Origin: Moraxellaceae bacterium UBA2477
Lineage (GTDB): Bacteria > Pseudomonadota > Gammaproteobacteria > Pseudomonadales > Moraxellaceae
Direction: 5' to 3'
NCBI GenBank assembly: GCA_002342025.1
Contig: DDPD01000034.1
Span: forward strand, 1 to 27,718
DNA length: 27,718 nucleotides
A program made the position numbers and the translations under genes. Under the pieces are notes generated by a model that saw only the letters and a list, made by a program, of their open reading frames with translations, did not search any database and was not told the DNA's origin. Below are positions 13,967 to 22,885 of this stretch, piece after piece. The stretch's first letter is position 1. Every line of letters starts with the position of its first letter.

Positions 13967-15571
13967 TCAGGCATTATCCTCAAGTACACAAGTGGCGGCC
14001 TTCTCGCCAATCATCATGCTCGGGGCGTTGGTATTGCCACTGATCAACAACGGCATGACAGAGGCATCGGCGACGCGCAACCCGGATACTCCCCTGACCC
14101 TCAACCGGCTGTCTACAACGGCCTGCTCGTCTTCGCCCATGCGGCAGGTTCCCACTGGATGGTAGATGGACTCAGCACGCTGGCGTATGTCCGCGTCAAT
14201 CTGCTCATCGGTCACCACTTCCTTGGCAGGCAGGTCATCGCCACCAAAGATAGAAGCAAACGCTTCAGTACGGAACACCCTGCGCGCCAACTTCACACCC
14301 TCCCGTAACACCCTGAGATCATCGCTATCAGAAAGATAACCGGGGTCAATCACGGGAGCGCTGCGCGGGTCGCTACCGGACAGGCGGATGAACCCCCTGC
14401 TCTTTGGCCGTAACTGACACACATGGATGGTACAACCGAACCCCGACGTCAGCTCCCGGCCATGATCACGCAGGAAAGTTGGCAGGAAATGCAGTTGAAC
14501 GTCCGGACGATCGCCGCCTCCGACATTGACAAAGGCCCCGGCCTCAGCGGCATTGCTGGCAAGGAGTCCGCGTCGATAGCGGAAGTAGTCATAGAAGGCA
14601 CGTATCAGCCGTGGCAGAAAGTATGGAGAGAAGCCAATGGCCTGACGGCTGCGATCGTGAATCGAAACCGTCATATCCAGATGATCCTGAAGGTTGCGGC
14701 CCACCTCCGGAAGATGGACATGGCAATCAACCCCGACGCTTTTCAAATGATCACGATCGCCGATACCGGAGAGCATCAGCAGTTGGGGTGAATTGATCGC
14801 GCCACCGCAAAGAATCACTTCGCGATTAGCGGTCAGCACACAGGTTATACCCTGCTGATCAATGTACTCGACTCCCTGAGCCCGGTCGCCACTAAGCACA
14901 ACCCGGCTGACCAGCGCATCGGTCATGATGCAGAGGTTCTCCCGGCCCCGGGCGGGATCGAGAAACGCCCGCGCCGCGCTCCAGCGGCGCCCCTGCTTCT
15001 GGGTTACCTGGAAACGGCCAAATCCGCGCTGATTTTCACCATTAAAATCATCATTACGCTGTTCACCAAGCTCCTGGCCCGCACGAACAAAAAGCTCGGT
15101 CAACGGGTTCGGATCCTGCACCCGAGTAACGTTCAATGGCCCGCCCCGACCATGCCAGGCATCCGCCGGATACTGCTCGTTGTTTTCATGGGCAGTAAAG
15201 ATCGGCCGCACAGACTGCCAGTCCCATCCTGTTGCCCCGGCGTCTTTCCAGCTATCGTAATCCTGGTGTTGCCCGCGGATATACACCATGGCATTGATCG
15301 AGCTACTACCGCCGAGGGTTTTCCCTCTTGGCCAGTAAAGTCGCCGGTCACCTAGGGCTTTCTGGGGAGCCGTGTTATAGCCCCAGTTGCGCTTACCTTC
15401 TTTGATCAACCCGATCACCCCGAACGGAATATTGACAAAGCCACTGTTATCATGGGGCCCGGCTTCAATCACGCAAACTGTATAACGGCCACCTTCACTA
15501 AGCCTGTTTGCCAGCACACAGCCCGCCGAGCCAGCACCAACAATGATGAAGTCAAATTCACGATTATTCAC
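13967..15571 (-). CDS. GMC-family FAD oxidoreductase (second)
   Basis: This protein has 534 residues if started at GTG 15569-15571, which overlaps the acyl-CoA dehydrogenase stop by eight bases. An upstream TTG at 15598 would lie deep inside that gene. FAD motif IIVGAGSAGCVLANRL is near the start, signature 1 is WPRGKTLGGSSSINAMVYIRG in parts, and signature 2 is GGAINSPQLLMLSGIG. The catalytic pair is His471 (YHPVGTCRMG) and Asn515 (NTNAPS). It resembles choline dehydrogenase/AlkJ-type alcohol dehydrogenases. Being last in a fatty-acyl operon, it probably oxidises a primary or long-chain alcohol. It is a different lineage from the GMC protein at 4381-6036. Confidence 0.9.
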   Translation of the reverse strand: MNNREFDFIIVGAGSAGCVLANRLSEGGRYTVCVIEAGPHDNSGFVNIPFGVIGLIKEGKRNWGYNTAPQKALGDRRLYWPRGKTLGGSSSINAMVYIRGQHQDYDSWKDAGATGWDWQSVRPIFTAHENNEQYPADAWHGRGGPLNVTRVQDPNPLTELFVRAGQELGEQRNDDFNGENQRGFGRFQVTQKQGRRWSAARAFLDPARGRENLCIMTDALVSRVVLSGDRAQGVEYIDQQGITCVLTANREVILCGGAINSPQLLMLSGIGDRDHLKSVGVDCHVHLPEVGRNLQDHLDMTVSIHDRSRQAIGFSPYFLPRLIRAFYDYFRYRRGLLASNAAEAGAFVNVGGGDRPDVQLHFLPTFLRDHGRELTSGFGCTIHVCQLRPKSRGFIRLSGSDPRSAPVIDPGYLSDSDDLRVLREGVKLARRVFRTEAFASIFGGDDLPAKEVVTDEQIDADIRQRAESIYHPVGTCRMGEDEQAVVDSRLRVRGVSGLRVADASVMPLLISGNTNAPSMMIGEKAATCVLEDNA

Positions 15572-16676
15572 CCTGATGCACCTCGTCAAGCAGGGCAAAG
15601 CTCTTTATATGGTGTGCACGGTCACCATGGGTCAGCGAGCAGTGGGTGATCAGACGGAAGTAGTGGCCGATATCAAGCTCTTCGGTAACACCAATCCCGC
15701 CATGAATCTGGATCGCCTGCTGTGCGATGCGTACCGCCTTATCCGCATAATAGGCTTTCGCGGCCGTACTGGCCCGCTCACGCTGGGAGGCATCTTCGGA
15801 TTCCGCCTTGACGGCCGCCATGAACAGCATTGACTCGAGCTGCTGGAGATCGATGAACATATCCACCAGGTAGTGCTGAATTATCTGAAAGCTACCGATG
15901 GCCACACCAAACTGTTTTCGAGTTTTGGCATACTCCAGAGTGCGCTGGTACAGCGCGCCAGCGGCGCCATACATCCGCGCGCAGTCGAGCACCCGCAGAT
16001 AAGCCAGCAACCTGCTCAGCGCTTGCTCTGCTTTCTCGCCACGGGCAAGTATCATCTCGTCTGTGATCTCGACCTCATCAAACAGGACGTTAGCGATACG
16101 ACCGCCATCCAGAGCCCGATGCCGAATCGTCTCGCAAGCAGCAAGCGGCACAGCGAGCACAACCAGCTCGCCATCGGCAAGTGCCGTCGCTAGCAACGTA
16201 TCAGCGAAACCACCATCAGGAACGAAGTTTTTCTGACCTGACAGGCGCCGTCCATTAAGCTTCATGGACGGGGTTAACACCTGATAACCGGCGTGATAGT
16301 CGTACAGTGCACAGGCAAGCTTCGACCGGCCTTCGACGAGGTCACTCAACATAGCCAAGGTCGAATCGGAGCCGACGTACTCAAGCAGCTTGCCAGGAGC
16401 TACCACCGTATCAACGTAGGGATCCAGACATAACGCGGCGCCCAATTCCCTGACAACCATCGCCACATCAAGGAGCGTACCATCGAACCCGCCGCTGGAT
16501 TCAGCGAAAGGCAGACCGAACCAGCCCAGCTCCTGCATTGCTGACCAGCGTGACGCGCCAGCAGTGTCCTGTTGCTCGAGTTGCTGCCTGTAGATATTAA
16601 AGCTGTAGTTATCCTTAAGATACCGACGGGCGGTATCCGCGATAAGAGTTGTATTTTCCGGGAGGTTGAATTCCAT
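15564..16676 (-). CDS. Acyl-CoA dehydrogenase, small-subunit type
   Basis: This 370-residue acyl-CoA dehydrogenase is of the kind often annotated as pimeloyl-CoA dehydrogenase small subunit (PimD-like). The N-terminal helical domain contains LGWFGLPFAESSGGFDG, and the C-terminal FAD domain contains RKQFGVAIGSFQIIQHYLVDM and IHGGIGVTEELDIGHYF. It lies nine bases after the other acyl-CoA dehydrogenase gene, with GAGG before its ATG. Adjacent unlike acyl-CoA dehydrogenase genes commonly encode heteromers for bulky or dicarboxylic CoA esters. It introduces the 2,3-double bond and passes electrons to ETF. Confidence 0.88.
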   Translation of the reverse strand: MEFNLPENTTLIADTARRYLKDNYSFNIYRQQLEQQDTAGASRWSAMQELGWFGLPFAESSGGFDGTLLDVAMVVRELGAALCLDPYVDTVVAPGKLLEYVGSDSTLAMLSDLVEGRSKLACALYDYHAGYQVLTPSMKLNGRRLSGQKNFVPDGGFADTLLATALADGELVVLAVPLAACETIRHRALDGGRIANVLFDEVEITDEMILARGEKAEQALSRLLAYLRVLDCARMYGAAGALYQRTLEYAKTRKQFGVAIGSFQIIQHYLVDMFIDLQQLESMLFMAAVKAESEDASQRERASTAAKAYYADKAVRIAQQAIQIHGGIGVTEELDIGHYFRLITHCSLTHGDRAHHIKSFALLDEVHQGE

Positions 16677-16685
16677 AATATTGCC

Positions 16686-17846
16686 TCAAAGACCAAGCAG
16701 CATTTTTGCCAGCACATTCTTCTGGATCTCGTTAGATCCACCGTAAATGGTACAAGCACGCAGAAAGTTGTAACGTCGCGTGGCGCGATTAAAAGTATCA
16801 CTGCCAACTGTTTCCGGATTGTCCCAGGTTAACGACATCATGCCGCCCAACTCCACCATGGCCTGCGACACTTTTTGTTGAAGCTCGGTACCCTTTATTT
16901 TCAACCCGGATGACTCCGGCCCGAAGGGCCTGCCCTCATCAGTCGCGGCAACGGTACGGAAGTTAGTGTACTCCAGCGCCATCAATTCGATTTCAAGCTC
17001 GGCGATACGTAGACGAGCCTGATTTTTATCCAGGAAACCCGGTGATTCCACCACAGCGCTCTTCAGTCGTGATATCTCGTGACGACTATCCGCTACGCCG
17101 GCGATGGTGGTTCGCTCGTGCGTCAGCAGGAACTTGGCAATAGTCCAGCCCATGCCTTCCTGACCCACCAGATTTTCGAGCGGCACCCGCACATCGGTGA
17201 AATAAACCTCGTTAAGATGATGATGGCCGTCAATCGAGTAGATCGGCCGCACCTCGATACCAGGTGTTTTCATATCAATCAGCAGAAAAGAAATCCCGTT
17301 CTGCTGCTTGACCGTCGGATCGGTCCTGACCAGACAGAACATCATGTCCGCCCAGTGGGCCTGCGTCGTCCAGATCTTCTGGCCATTCACCAGATAATGG
17401 TCATCCTTGCGCTCGGCACGAGTCTTCAGAGACGCCAGATCCGAACCGGAATTAGGCTCGGAGTAACCCTGACACCAAAGGGTTCCACCACTGACGATAC
17501 CTGGCAGCCAGCGATCTTTTTGCTCCTGAGAGCCAAAGTTATAAAGCACCGGCCCTACCATCGCCACGCCGAACGGACTTGTCGGGGGCGCGCCAGCCAT
17601 GGCTCGTTCCAGATCAAAAATATAACGCTGTGTCGCCGTCCAGCCTGGCCCGCCATACTGCTTCGGCCACGTCAGTGCCAGCCAGCCCTGCTTGCCGAGC
17701 AAACGCTCCCACTTTTGCTGTAGTTCCTTGCCGTTCATCTCACCAACCGCCGAGCAGCGCTTGATATCGTCCGGCACATTCGTCTGCATCCATTCACGAA
17801 TGGATTGCTGAAACTCCAGCTCTTCCTGAGTAAACTCCAGATTCAC
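16686..17846 (-). CDS. Acyl-CoA dehydrogenase, large-subunit type
   Basis: This 386-residue acyl-CoA dehydrogenase resembles the PimC/FadE17-like group. It has the WCQGYSEPNSGSDLASLKT loop at the middle domain, VNGQKIWTTQAHWADMMFCL, and the C-terminal RACTIYGGSNEIQKNVLAKM typical of FAD-dimer contacts. The start is GTG 17844-17846 with AGAGGTG upstream; no better ATG fits. It lies between the CoA ligase and the second dehydrogenase, so activated acids from the ligase are the likely substrate. Probably an alpha2beta2 complex with the next protein. Confidence 0.9.
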   Translation of the reverse strand: MNLEFTQEELEFQQSIREWMQTNVPDDIKRCSAVGEMNGKELQQKWERLLGKQGWLALTWPKQYGGPGWTATQRYIFDLERAMAGAPPTSPFGVAMVGPVLYNFGSQEQKDRWLPGIVSGGTLWCQGYSEPNSGSDLASLKTRAERKDDHYLVNGQKIWTTQAHWADMMFCLVRTDPTVKQQNGISFLLIDMKTPGIEVRPIYSIDGHHHLNEVYFTDVRVPLENLVGQEGMGWTIAKFLLTHERTTIAGVADSRHEISRLKSAVVESPGFLDKNQARLRIAELEIELMALEYTNFRTVAATDEGRPFGPESSGLKIKGTELQQKVSQAMVELGGMMSLTWDNPETVGSDTFNRATRRYNFLRACTIYGGSNEIQKNVLAKMLLGL

Positions 17847-17893
17847 GATTTATCACCTCTTGCTAGCCATCGATCGCCGATTTCAAAATTCAT

Positions 17894-19444
17894 TTAGTTG
17901 ACCCCACGGTTTTTGTTTTCCCAAAAAGGCTGCCTCAGTTCGTTCTTGAGAATCTTGCCCGCACCACTTACCGGTAGCGGCTCGCTACGAAACTCGATGC
18001 TGCGCGGCAGCTTGTAACCGGCGATCAGCGCACGGCAATGGGCCAGGAGCTCGCCTTCATTGAGACCATGCCCTTCTTTAAGCACAACAATCGCATGAAC
18101 CATTTCACCCCACTCATCGTGGGGGATTCCTACAATCGCACATTCCTGCACCGAAGGATGGCTGTAGATGGCACCCTCTACCTCGACCGAGAAAATATTC
18201 TCTCCGCCACTGATAATCATGTCCTTGGCACGATCAACGATAAAGACAAACCCGTCCTCATCCATATAGCCAAGATCACCGGTATGCAGCCAGCCATGGC
18301 GCAACGTCTCGGCAGAGGCCTGTTCCATTCCCCAATAGCCCAGCATTACGTTCGGGCCTCTGGCGCATATCTCACCTACCTCACCACGCGGTAGCTCGAC
18401 ATCATCCTTGTCCATAATGGCAACTTCGACGCCCAGTGCTGCCCTGCCAGCACTGCGTAGCTTGGCGCCGCCCACCACATGATACTCCGGCGCCAGCGCA
18501 GTAATAATCGGCGACGCCTCTGTCTGCCCATAACCCTGAGCAAACAGAGCATCTGGCATCTGCTCCATGGCAGCGATCAACACCGCCTCAGGCATCGGCG
18601 ATGCACCGTACAGCATTCGCTTGACGCTACTGACATCGAAATCGCTTATCTTTCCAGAGGACACCAGCAGGTTGATCATGGTTGGCACGAGCAATGTATG
18701 GGTGATTTTTTCACGCTCAATGAACGAGAGCACACCATCCACATCAAAACGCGGCACAATACCGTGGGTGCCAGCGGCCATGGTCACGGCAAAGGTACTT
18801 GCCATGTCGGCCAGATGAAACATCGGCGCTGCATGCATATAGATGGAGTCAAATCCATAGCCCATTTCCGGGACGACGTTCAGGGCATTAAACACAAGAT
18901 TGTCGTGGCTCAGCATAACGCCCTTTGATCGCCCGGTCGTGCCGCCGGTATAGAACAGGCCGGCAAGCTGCGCACCGCCATCGCTCCTGTCGGCCATGGG
19001 TTTGTGCTGGTCGATTAGCGACTCATAAGAGATACATCCCTCCGGCAAGTCACCTTCACCCATGAACACCACATGACTGACGCTTTTCATTAATGGTCGC
19101 AGGATCGGCAGCATCGCACTGAACGCATCATCAACGAAAAGAACTGATGACCGGGAGTCATTCATCGTATAGGCAATCTCAGGCGGTGCCAGCCTGATAT
19201 TAATGGGGTTGAGCACCATTCCGGCCCAGGGAATGGCAAAGAAATATTCCAGATAACGATCGCTATTGAGTGAAAGTATTGCTACACGATCTCCATCAGC
19301 AACATGCAGTGAGCGAACGCCGGCTGCCAGACGCGCCACCCGTTTCTCAAACTCACACCAGCTTTGCTTCCTGTTCGCGTAGACTGTGGCCACACCATTC
19401 GGGTTCAGCTGGACCGCCCGACGCAGTACCTGGGAAATGAACAT
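17894..19444 (-). CDS. AMP-dependent acyl-CoA synthetase (FadD-like)
   Basis: This 516-residue ANL-superfamily ligase activates a carboxylic acid as acyl-AMP and then acyl-CoA. It shows the P-loop FYTGGTTGRSKGVMLSH (164-180), the YGQTEASP motif, LHTGDLGYMDEDGF, and the C-terminal catalytic lysine region GAGKILKNELR. A near-perfect ribosome site AAGGAGG precedes the ATG. It is 46 bases after the thioesterase gene with no promoter between, so it should be read from the operon promoter at 22423-22451. Length and motifs fit medium- or long-chain fatty-acyl ligases. The exact acid is unknown. Confidence 0.92.
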   Translation of the reverse strand: MFISQVLRRAVQLNPNGVATVYANRKQSWCEFEKRVARLAAGVRSLHVADGDRVAILSLNSDRYLEYFFAIPWAGMVLNPINIRLAPPEIAYTMNDSRSSVLFVDDAFSAMLPILRPLMKSVSHVVFMGEGDLPEGCISYESLIDQHKPMADRSDGGAQLAGLFYTGGTTGRSKGVMLSHDNLVFNALNVVPEMGYGFDSIYMHAAPMFHLADMASTFAVTMAAGTHGIVPRFDVDGVLSFIEREKITHTLLVPTMINLLVSSGKISDFDVSSVKRMLYGASPMPEAVLIAAMEQMPDALFAQGYGQTEASPIITALAPEYHVVGGAKLRSAGRAALGVEVAIMDKDDVELPRGEVGEICARGPNVMLGYWGMEQASAETLRHGWLHTGDLGYMDEDGFVFIVDRAKDMIISGGENIFSVEVEGAIYSHPSVQECAIVGIPHDEWGEMVHAIVVLKEGHGLNEGELLAHCRALIAGYKLPRSIEFRSEPLPVSGAGKILKNELRQPFWENKNRGVN

Positions 19445-19490
19445 ATCAACCTCCTTGACAACTTGAGTATGTTGGATGAATCAAACGTCA

Positions 19491-19928
19491 TCAGCGTGCG
19501 TAGATAAATCGCCCCATCGAGACATGAGTCTTATCCAGAAAAATATCGACAGAAACGACAACAAAACGCCGGCCCGCACGCACGATCCGCGGCACAGCAC
19601 GAATCGTTCCGGCAAAGGCCGGTCTCAGATAATCAAACGTCAAGCTGGTGCACAATGGCTGCTGCTGCATCCCGGTCTCTGCCACCACATGCAAGGAGGC
19701 GGCGACTTCGCCAAAACTTGCAAGAATGCCGCCATGAAAAGTACGCAGAAGCGGGTTGCCAATATGCTCTTCGCGGAAACACAATTGATAGCAGACAGTA
19801 CCGTCATCTTCACGGCTAATGCCCAGTCCAAGGAAACGCACATAGGGCGTGTCATCAATAACTTGCTTCTGAAGCTCGCTCAAGCCGGCATAATCGGTTG
19901 CCAGTGTCTCAGTTCCAGTGGCGGTCAC
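19491..19928 (-). CDS. PaaI-type hotdog thioesterase (module copy 2)
   Basis: This 145-residue paralogue of the protein at 1206-1643 has the same length and the motif RTFHGGILASFGE. The start is GTG 19926-19928, with AAAGGAG upstream inside the end of the broken thioesterase gene. It is intact, while the gene before it is frameshifted. It probably acts on acyl-CoA in the cytosol. It differs from copy 1 mostly in the N-terminal 20 residues. Confidence 0.87.
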   Translation of the reverse strand: MTATGTETLATDYAGLSELQKQVIDDTPYVRFLGLGISREDDGTVCYQLCFREEHIGNPLLRTFHGGILASFGEVAASLHVVAETGMQQQPLCTSLTFDYLRPAFAGTIRAVPRIVRAGRRFVVVSVDIFLDKTHVSMGRFIYAR

Positions 19929-19929
19929 T

Positions 19930-20405
19930 TTATTCAGCTCCTTTCGTCACAACCGTATCAAACGCCGGGCCGAGTGTCCCGACAGCAAAAGACCCCGATA
20001 CTGAAGCCAGCAGCGAATCATCTGAGCCAACAACCGCCTTCCCCTTTACATAGGCAATATCGCCTTGCACCGCATAGCACTCCACTTCGGCACGCACATC
20101 CTCACCCGGAAGTGCTGCCCTGATGAAATCCACACGCAGATCAATCGTTGCAATCGGTCGCATATCCCCCAGACGAGAAAATATGGCAAGACCGCAAGTG
20201 GTATCGAGCAAGGTAACCACAACGCCACGATGTAGCCCCCGTTGCGATCAGATAACGCCTCATTACAAGGCATCCTCATTACGGCGCGCCCCTTGCCAAA
20301 CTCCTCAAGGTCAATTCCGAACGCATTGAATAGCGGATGAGAGGTACCGAAGAATGTTTTAGCCATAGTCAAGTAGCGGTTTGTGGCCTCAGATTGGGCA
20401 ATCAT
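19930..20405 (-). pseudogene. Hotdog thioesterase, frameshifted (module copy 2)
   Basis: The N-terminal part (ATG 20403-20405 on) matches the thioesterase at 1645-2121 up to LSDRNGG. The match then resumes in another frame as LHRGVVVTLLDTTCGLAIF and continues to the TAA at 19930. One missing base at the run of five C at 20236-20240 explains the shift. The first frame runs on to 20046 with unrelated sequence. The shift falls just before the HRG active-site turn, so no working enzyme is expected unless ribosomes slip. A sequencing error in the homopolymer is the main alternative. Confidence 0.85.
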
Positions 20406-20407
20406 TT

Positions 20408-20415
20408 CCCCCCCC
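20408..20415 (-). promoter_or_regulatory. G8 tract serving as ribosome site
   Basis: Eight G on the minus strand lie two bases before the ATG at 20405. It is the only purine-rich element upstream of the thioesterase gene. Its length could vary by slippage and thus alter spacing and translation. Confidence 0.45.
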
Positions 20416-20476
20416 TATAAATGCAAAATACCAGTAGCCAAAACCACCAACATGGCGGTTAACTGAAGCATACGCG

Positions 20477-21496
20477 TTACAGTCTGCTTATTACCTGGTG
20501 AACATACTGCGACTCCACTGTCCTGACATGACGAATGGCGCCCTCAATTTCATGAATGGGAACCAAATCCGACTCCGACGCCATCTTGAGTAACGCTGCC
20601 AGATCTGACCAAGCCGCAGCTGAACGCTGCATCAGCTCCACCAGTTTCGCAGCCCGCACGGCTGGCAGCATCTCGCCGGCCTCGAGCAGAAACTCGGCAT
20701 ACATCGTCCTGAAACCACCACCACCGGTGCCACGCTTTTCAATCACCTGATAAGCAAAGCGCAACAACCAGCGCCAGTTGTCATTTGCTTGCCACTGAGG
20801 CAACGCTGCGATCCAGGTATCCAGTGCGGCCAAACCGCTATACGGCCCGCCGTTTGCTAGTGCACGGGCATTATCAATAATGGCGTTTCCCACCCGCTCC
20901 GCACTGACTTCCATCTTCAACGACTGCGGGGCAAACAGGCTTCCGTGATGAATAAATGGCGGCGAGGTTGAAAAGCGCGCATCAGCAAGATTGGTTGCCG
21001 GCACAGGAATCAGTCCGGGACGCTCAGTATCACTGACCAATACTTCGTCACGTGCTTCATCCAGCTGCCATGCGACAATGGCATGACCCGGAAAATGGGT
21101 TTTACTTCCGAAATAGGGCAAGTGGTAAATGTCGGTGAGCAGTAATGCAGGCACGCCATCACGCAACGCCCGATGCAAGTCATTTGTTGCCGCGCCCTTA
21201 TCCGGATAGCTTGACCATTCAAACGGCACACCCAGTGTCTGAAAGACTTTTTCCTCAAAGCCCATCGAACGCACGTGAACAATGAATGGCGTGGCGGAGT
21301 CGGGAATCTCCACGTAGGTGATACCCAGCCCGGCACCCAGCCCGAAGCAAAATGCCTCGGTCATCTCAAGTCCGTGAAACTCCAGCAGATCGCGTATCGC
21401 AGAGCTGCCGCAATGGACACCAGTCCTGTGGCAGTGCTGCCTGGCTGGCGCAGCACTGCTGACATCAGACTCCATCTCTGCGTCGGTCATCTTCAT
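20477..21496 (-). CDS. BtrH N-terminal/DUF4872 acyltransferase-like protein (copy 2)
   Basis: This 339-residue close paralogue of the protein at 2158-3177 has the same probable triad positions: Cys29 (HCGSSAIRDLLEFHGL), His138 (FPGHAIVAWQLDE) and Asp156 (VSDTERP). ATG 21494-21496 shares one base with the PF10118 stop (TGATG), as in copy 1; a TTG one codon earlier is less likely. The first 20 residues differ strongly from copy 1, but the core is highly conserved, which suggests that both remain under selection. A BtrH-like acyl transfer is the best guess; the acceptor is unknown. Confidence 0.75.
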   Translation of the reverse strand: MKMTDAEMESDVSSAAPARQHCHRTGVHCGSSAIRDLLEFHGLEMTEAFCFGLGAGLGITYVEIPDSATPFIVHVRSMGFEEKVFQTLGVPFEWSSYPDKGAATNDLHRALRDGVPALLLTDIYHLPYFGSKTHFPGHAIVAWQLDEARDEVLVSDTERPGLIPVPATNLADARFSTSPPFIHHGSLFAPQSLKMEVSAERVGNAIIDNARALANGGPYSGLAALDTWIAALPQWQANDNWRWLLRFAYQVIEKRGTGGGGFRTMYAEFLLEAGEMLPAVRAAKLVELMQRSAAAWSDLAALLKMASESDLVPIHEIEGAIRHVRTVESQYVHQVISRL

Positions 21497-22365
21497 CAAG
21501 CCGCCGTCTCCAGAGGCACGCCGTCGTAAACAGCAGCAGAAGCTCGCATCGGATCCCCGTGACGACCATACTCGTCAAGCCAAGCAGCCACTTTCTCAGG
21601 CATCCCGGTTTCCCACGGATGAAAGCCGGGGCGGAACCAGTCAAGAAACTCCGGCATCATGCGGACAAGAATACCTCGGCGACCATAAAGGCGATTCAGG
21701 CCGCGCAGTATCACTCCGGGTTGGCGGGTCACACCATCCAGCTTCAGCATGTTCCAGAATACTGGCGCCACGACCAGATGAATCATCAATGTGCCGACTA
21801 CCAGAGCCGATACGCGCGTCACATAACCACCGCCCGCCACCGTCTGATAAAGATCGTAAGCAACCGCCTTGTGTTCCACTTCCTCCACGCCATGCCACAG
21901 GAACATGGCACGCATTACCGGATCTGCGTCCCGAAACATATCGGAATCTTCCTTGAGCATGGCCTCGCCCAAGGTCGCGGTGAAGTGTTCAAAGGCCGCC
22001 GTCATCGCCAGCTGATATTTTTTCGGAAGGTATTTCTGTGAGGTGCTGATAAAACGGCGCAAATTGGCCGTGGTCTTCTTGACATCAACGCCCTGCCCGG
22101 CCATCACCTGGTTGAATCTGTCATGAACTATGCCGTGCTGGCCTTCCTGACGGATAAAATGGCGAATATCGTCACGCAAACGCTCATCCGTTACCTGATC
22201 CTGATAATTGCGAACCGACTGGATAAAGAACCTCTCACCCTCAGGAAAATGTACCGATAACGCATCAAAAAAGCGGGTCAGAACTGGATCACCACCGTTC
22301 CAGTGACGGGGAACGGCCGTAACATCAAAAGCAACCTTGCGAGGCTGGATGGATATCATATTCAT
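21496..22365 (-). CDS. PF10118 'predicted metal-dependent hydrolase' (copy 2)
   Basis: This 289-residue protein starts at ATG 22363-22365, just after GGGGAG. It is about 85% identical by eye to the protein at 3177-4043, with all candidate ligands at the same positions: Glu44, Glu74, His77, Glu126, Glu162 and His165. It is the first gene of an eight-gene minus-strand operon ending in the GMC gene at 13967. An ATG four codons earlier overlaps the ribosome site. The biochemical role is unknown. The name 'hydrolase' comes from the family label, and the residue pattern also fits a diiron oxidase or oxygenase. Confidence 0.8.
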   Translation of the reverse strand: MNMISIQPRKVAFDVTAVPRHWNGGDPVLTRFFDALSVHFPEGERFFIQSVRNYQDQVTDERLRDDIRHFIRQEGQHGIVHDRFNQVMAGQGVDVKKTTANLRRFISTSQKYLPKKYQLAMTAAFEHFTATLGEAMLKEDSDMFRDADPVMRAMFLWHGVEEVEHKAVAYDLYQTVAGGGYVTRVSALVVGTLMIHLVVAPVFWNMLKLDGVTRQPGVILRGLNRLYGRRGILVRMMPEFLDWFRPGFHPWETGMPEKVAAWLDEYGRHGDPMRASAAVYDGVPLETAA

Positions 22366-22422
22366 AAGTCTCCCCATTATGGATTCGAGCCCGGAAAGAG
22401 GCTACCCGTTTGAGCTGCGGCA

Positions 22423-22451
22423 CTGTACTTGGCTGAACAACCAAATGTCAA
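22423..22451 (-). promoter_or_regulatory. Promoter with embedded operator, module copy 2
   Basis: On the minus strand TTGACA (22446-22451) is followed by TTGGTTGTTCAGCCAA (22429-22444), the third example of the TTGG-N8-CCAA 16-mer. The -10 is poorer than in copy 1: GTACAG at 17 bases or TACAGT at 18. So this promoter is probably weaker, although the operator is kept. It would control genes down to 13967. Confidence 0.75.
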
Positions 22452-22520
22452 TCTGTCTCGCCAAGACGCAACCATTCAAGCCACTCCGCAGTCCCACCAA
22501 CCATTGGTATGTCCCGGCCT

Positions 22521-22885
22521 TGGTGGACACTCAGTTAAGACGGACAATGTCCGTCACAGGAGTGTTCCATGCCCATCATCCGAAGAAGCTTCCCCGAATC
22601 ATTCAAGCGTGAAGCCGTCGAGCAAGTTATCGCCGGTACCCCACTGCGTCATGTTGCCCAAGCTATCGGCGTAACCGAGGCCCTGCTTGGCAAATGGAAG
22701 CGTCAGTACACCCAATCTGGCGTCGACGCCTTCCCTGGCCAAGGCAAGCAACGCGGTGAAGCCGCTGAGCTCAAGCAGCTACGCGACACATTGGCTCGCG
22801 TCACCATGGAGCGCGATGTTTTAAAAAAAGCGCTCGCCATCTTCTCGCAGGATCCGAAGGAGGGATTCACTACACCTTAAATATC
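22521..22885 (+). mobile_element. IS3-family remnant (orfA only)
   Basis: A probable terminal repeat starts near 22521 (TGGTGGACACTCAGTTAAGA), about 48 bases before an orfA gene. Sequence after 22880 shows no orfB, so the element is truncated at its right side. It marks the border between the catabolic genes and the toxin-antitoxin region. Confidence 0.6.
22569..22880 (+). CDS. IS3-family transposase OrfA
   Basis: This 103-residue protein has the helix-turn-helix IRRSFPESFKREAVEQVIAG ... GVTEALLGKWKRQY (residues 3-45) and a leucine-zipper-like coil AAELKQLRDTLARVTMERDV (about 66-85) ending in LKKALAIF, the usual OrfA plan. The reading frame is whole, but the partner orfB with the DDE catalytic domain is missing, so it cannot transpose alone. 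ATG 22569 follows CAGGAG. It could still bind ends of related elements elsewhere. Confidence 0.85.
   Translation: MPIIRRSFPESFKREAVEQVIAGTPLRHVAQAIGVTEALLGKWKRQYTQSGVDAFPGQGKQRGEAAELKQLRDTLARVTMERDVLKKALAIFSQDPKEGFTTP

Larger units (their letters stand above)
19491..22365 (-). repeat. Duplicated four-gene module, copy 2
   Basis: This block repeats the gene order of 1206-4043 on the same strand: PF10118 protein, BtrH-N/DUF4872 protein, thioesterase (frameshifted here) and PaaI-type thioesterase. Shared details include the TGATG junction between the first two genes and the same promoter/operator core. Unlike copy 1 it continues into CoA ligase, dehydrogenase and GMC genes. Confidence 0.9.
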
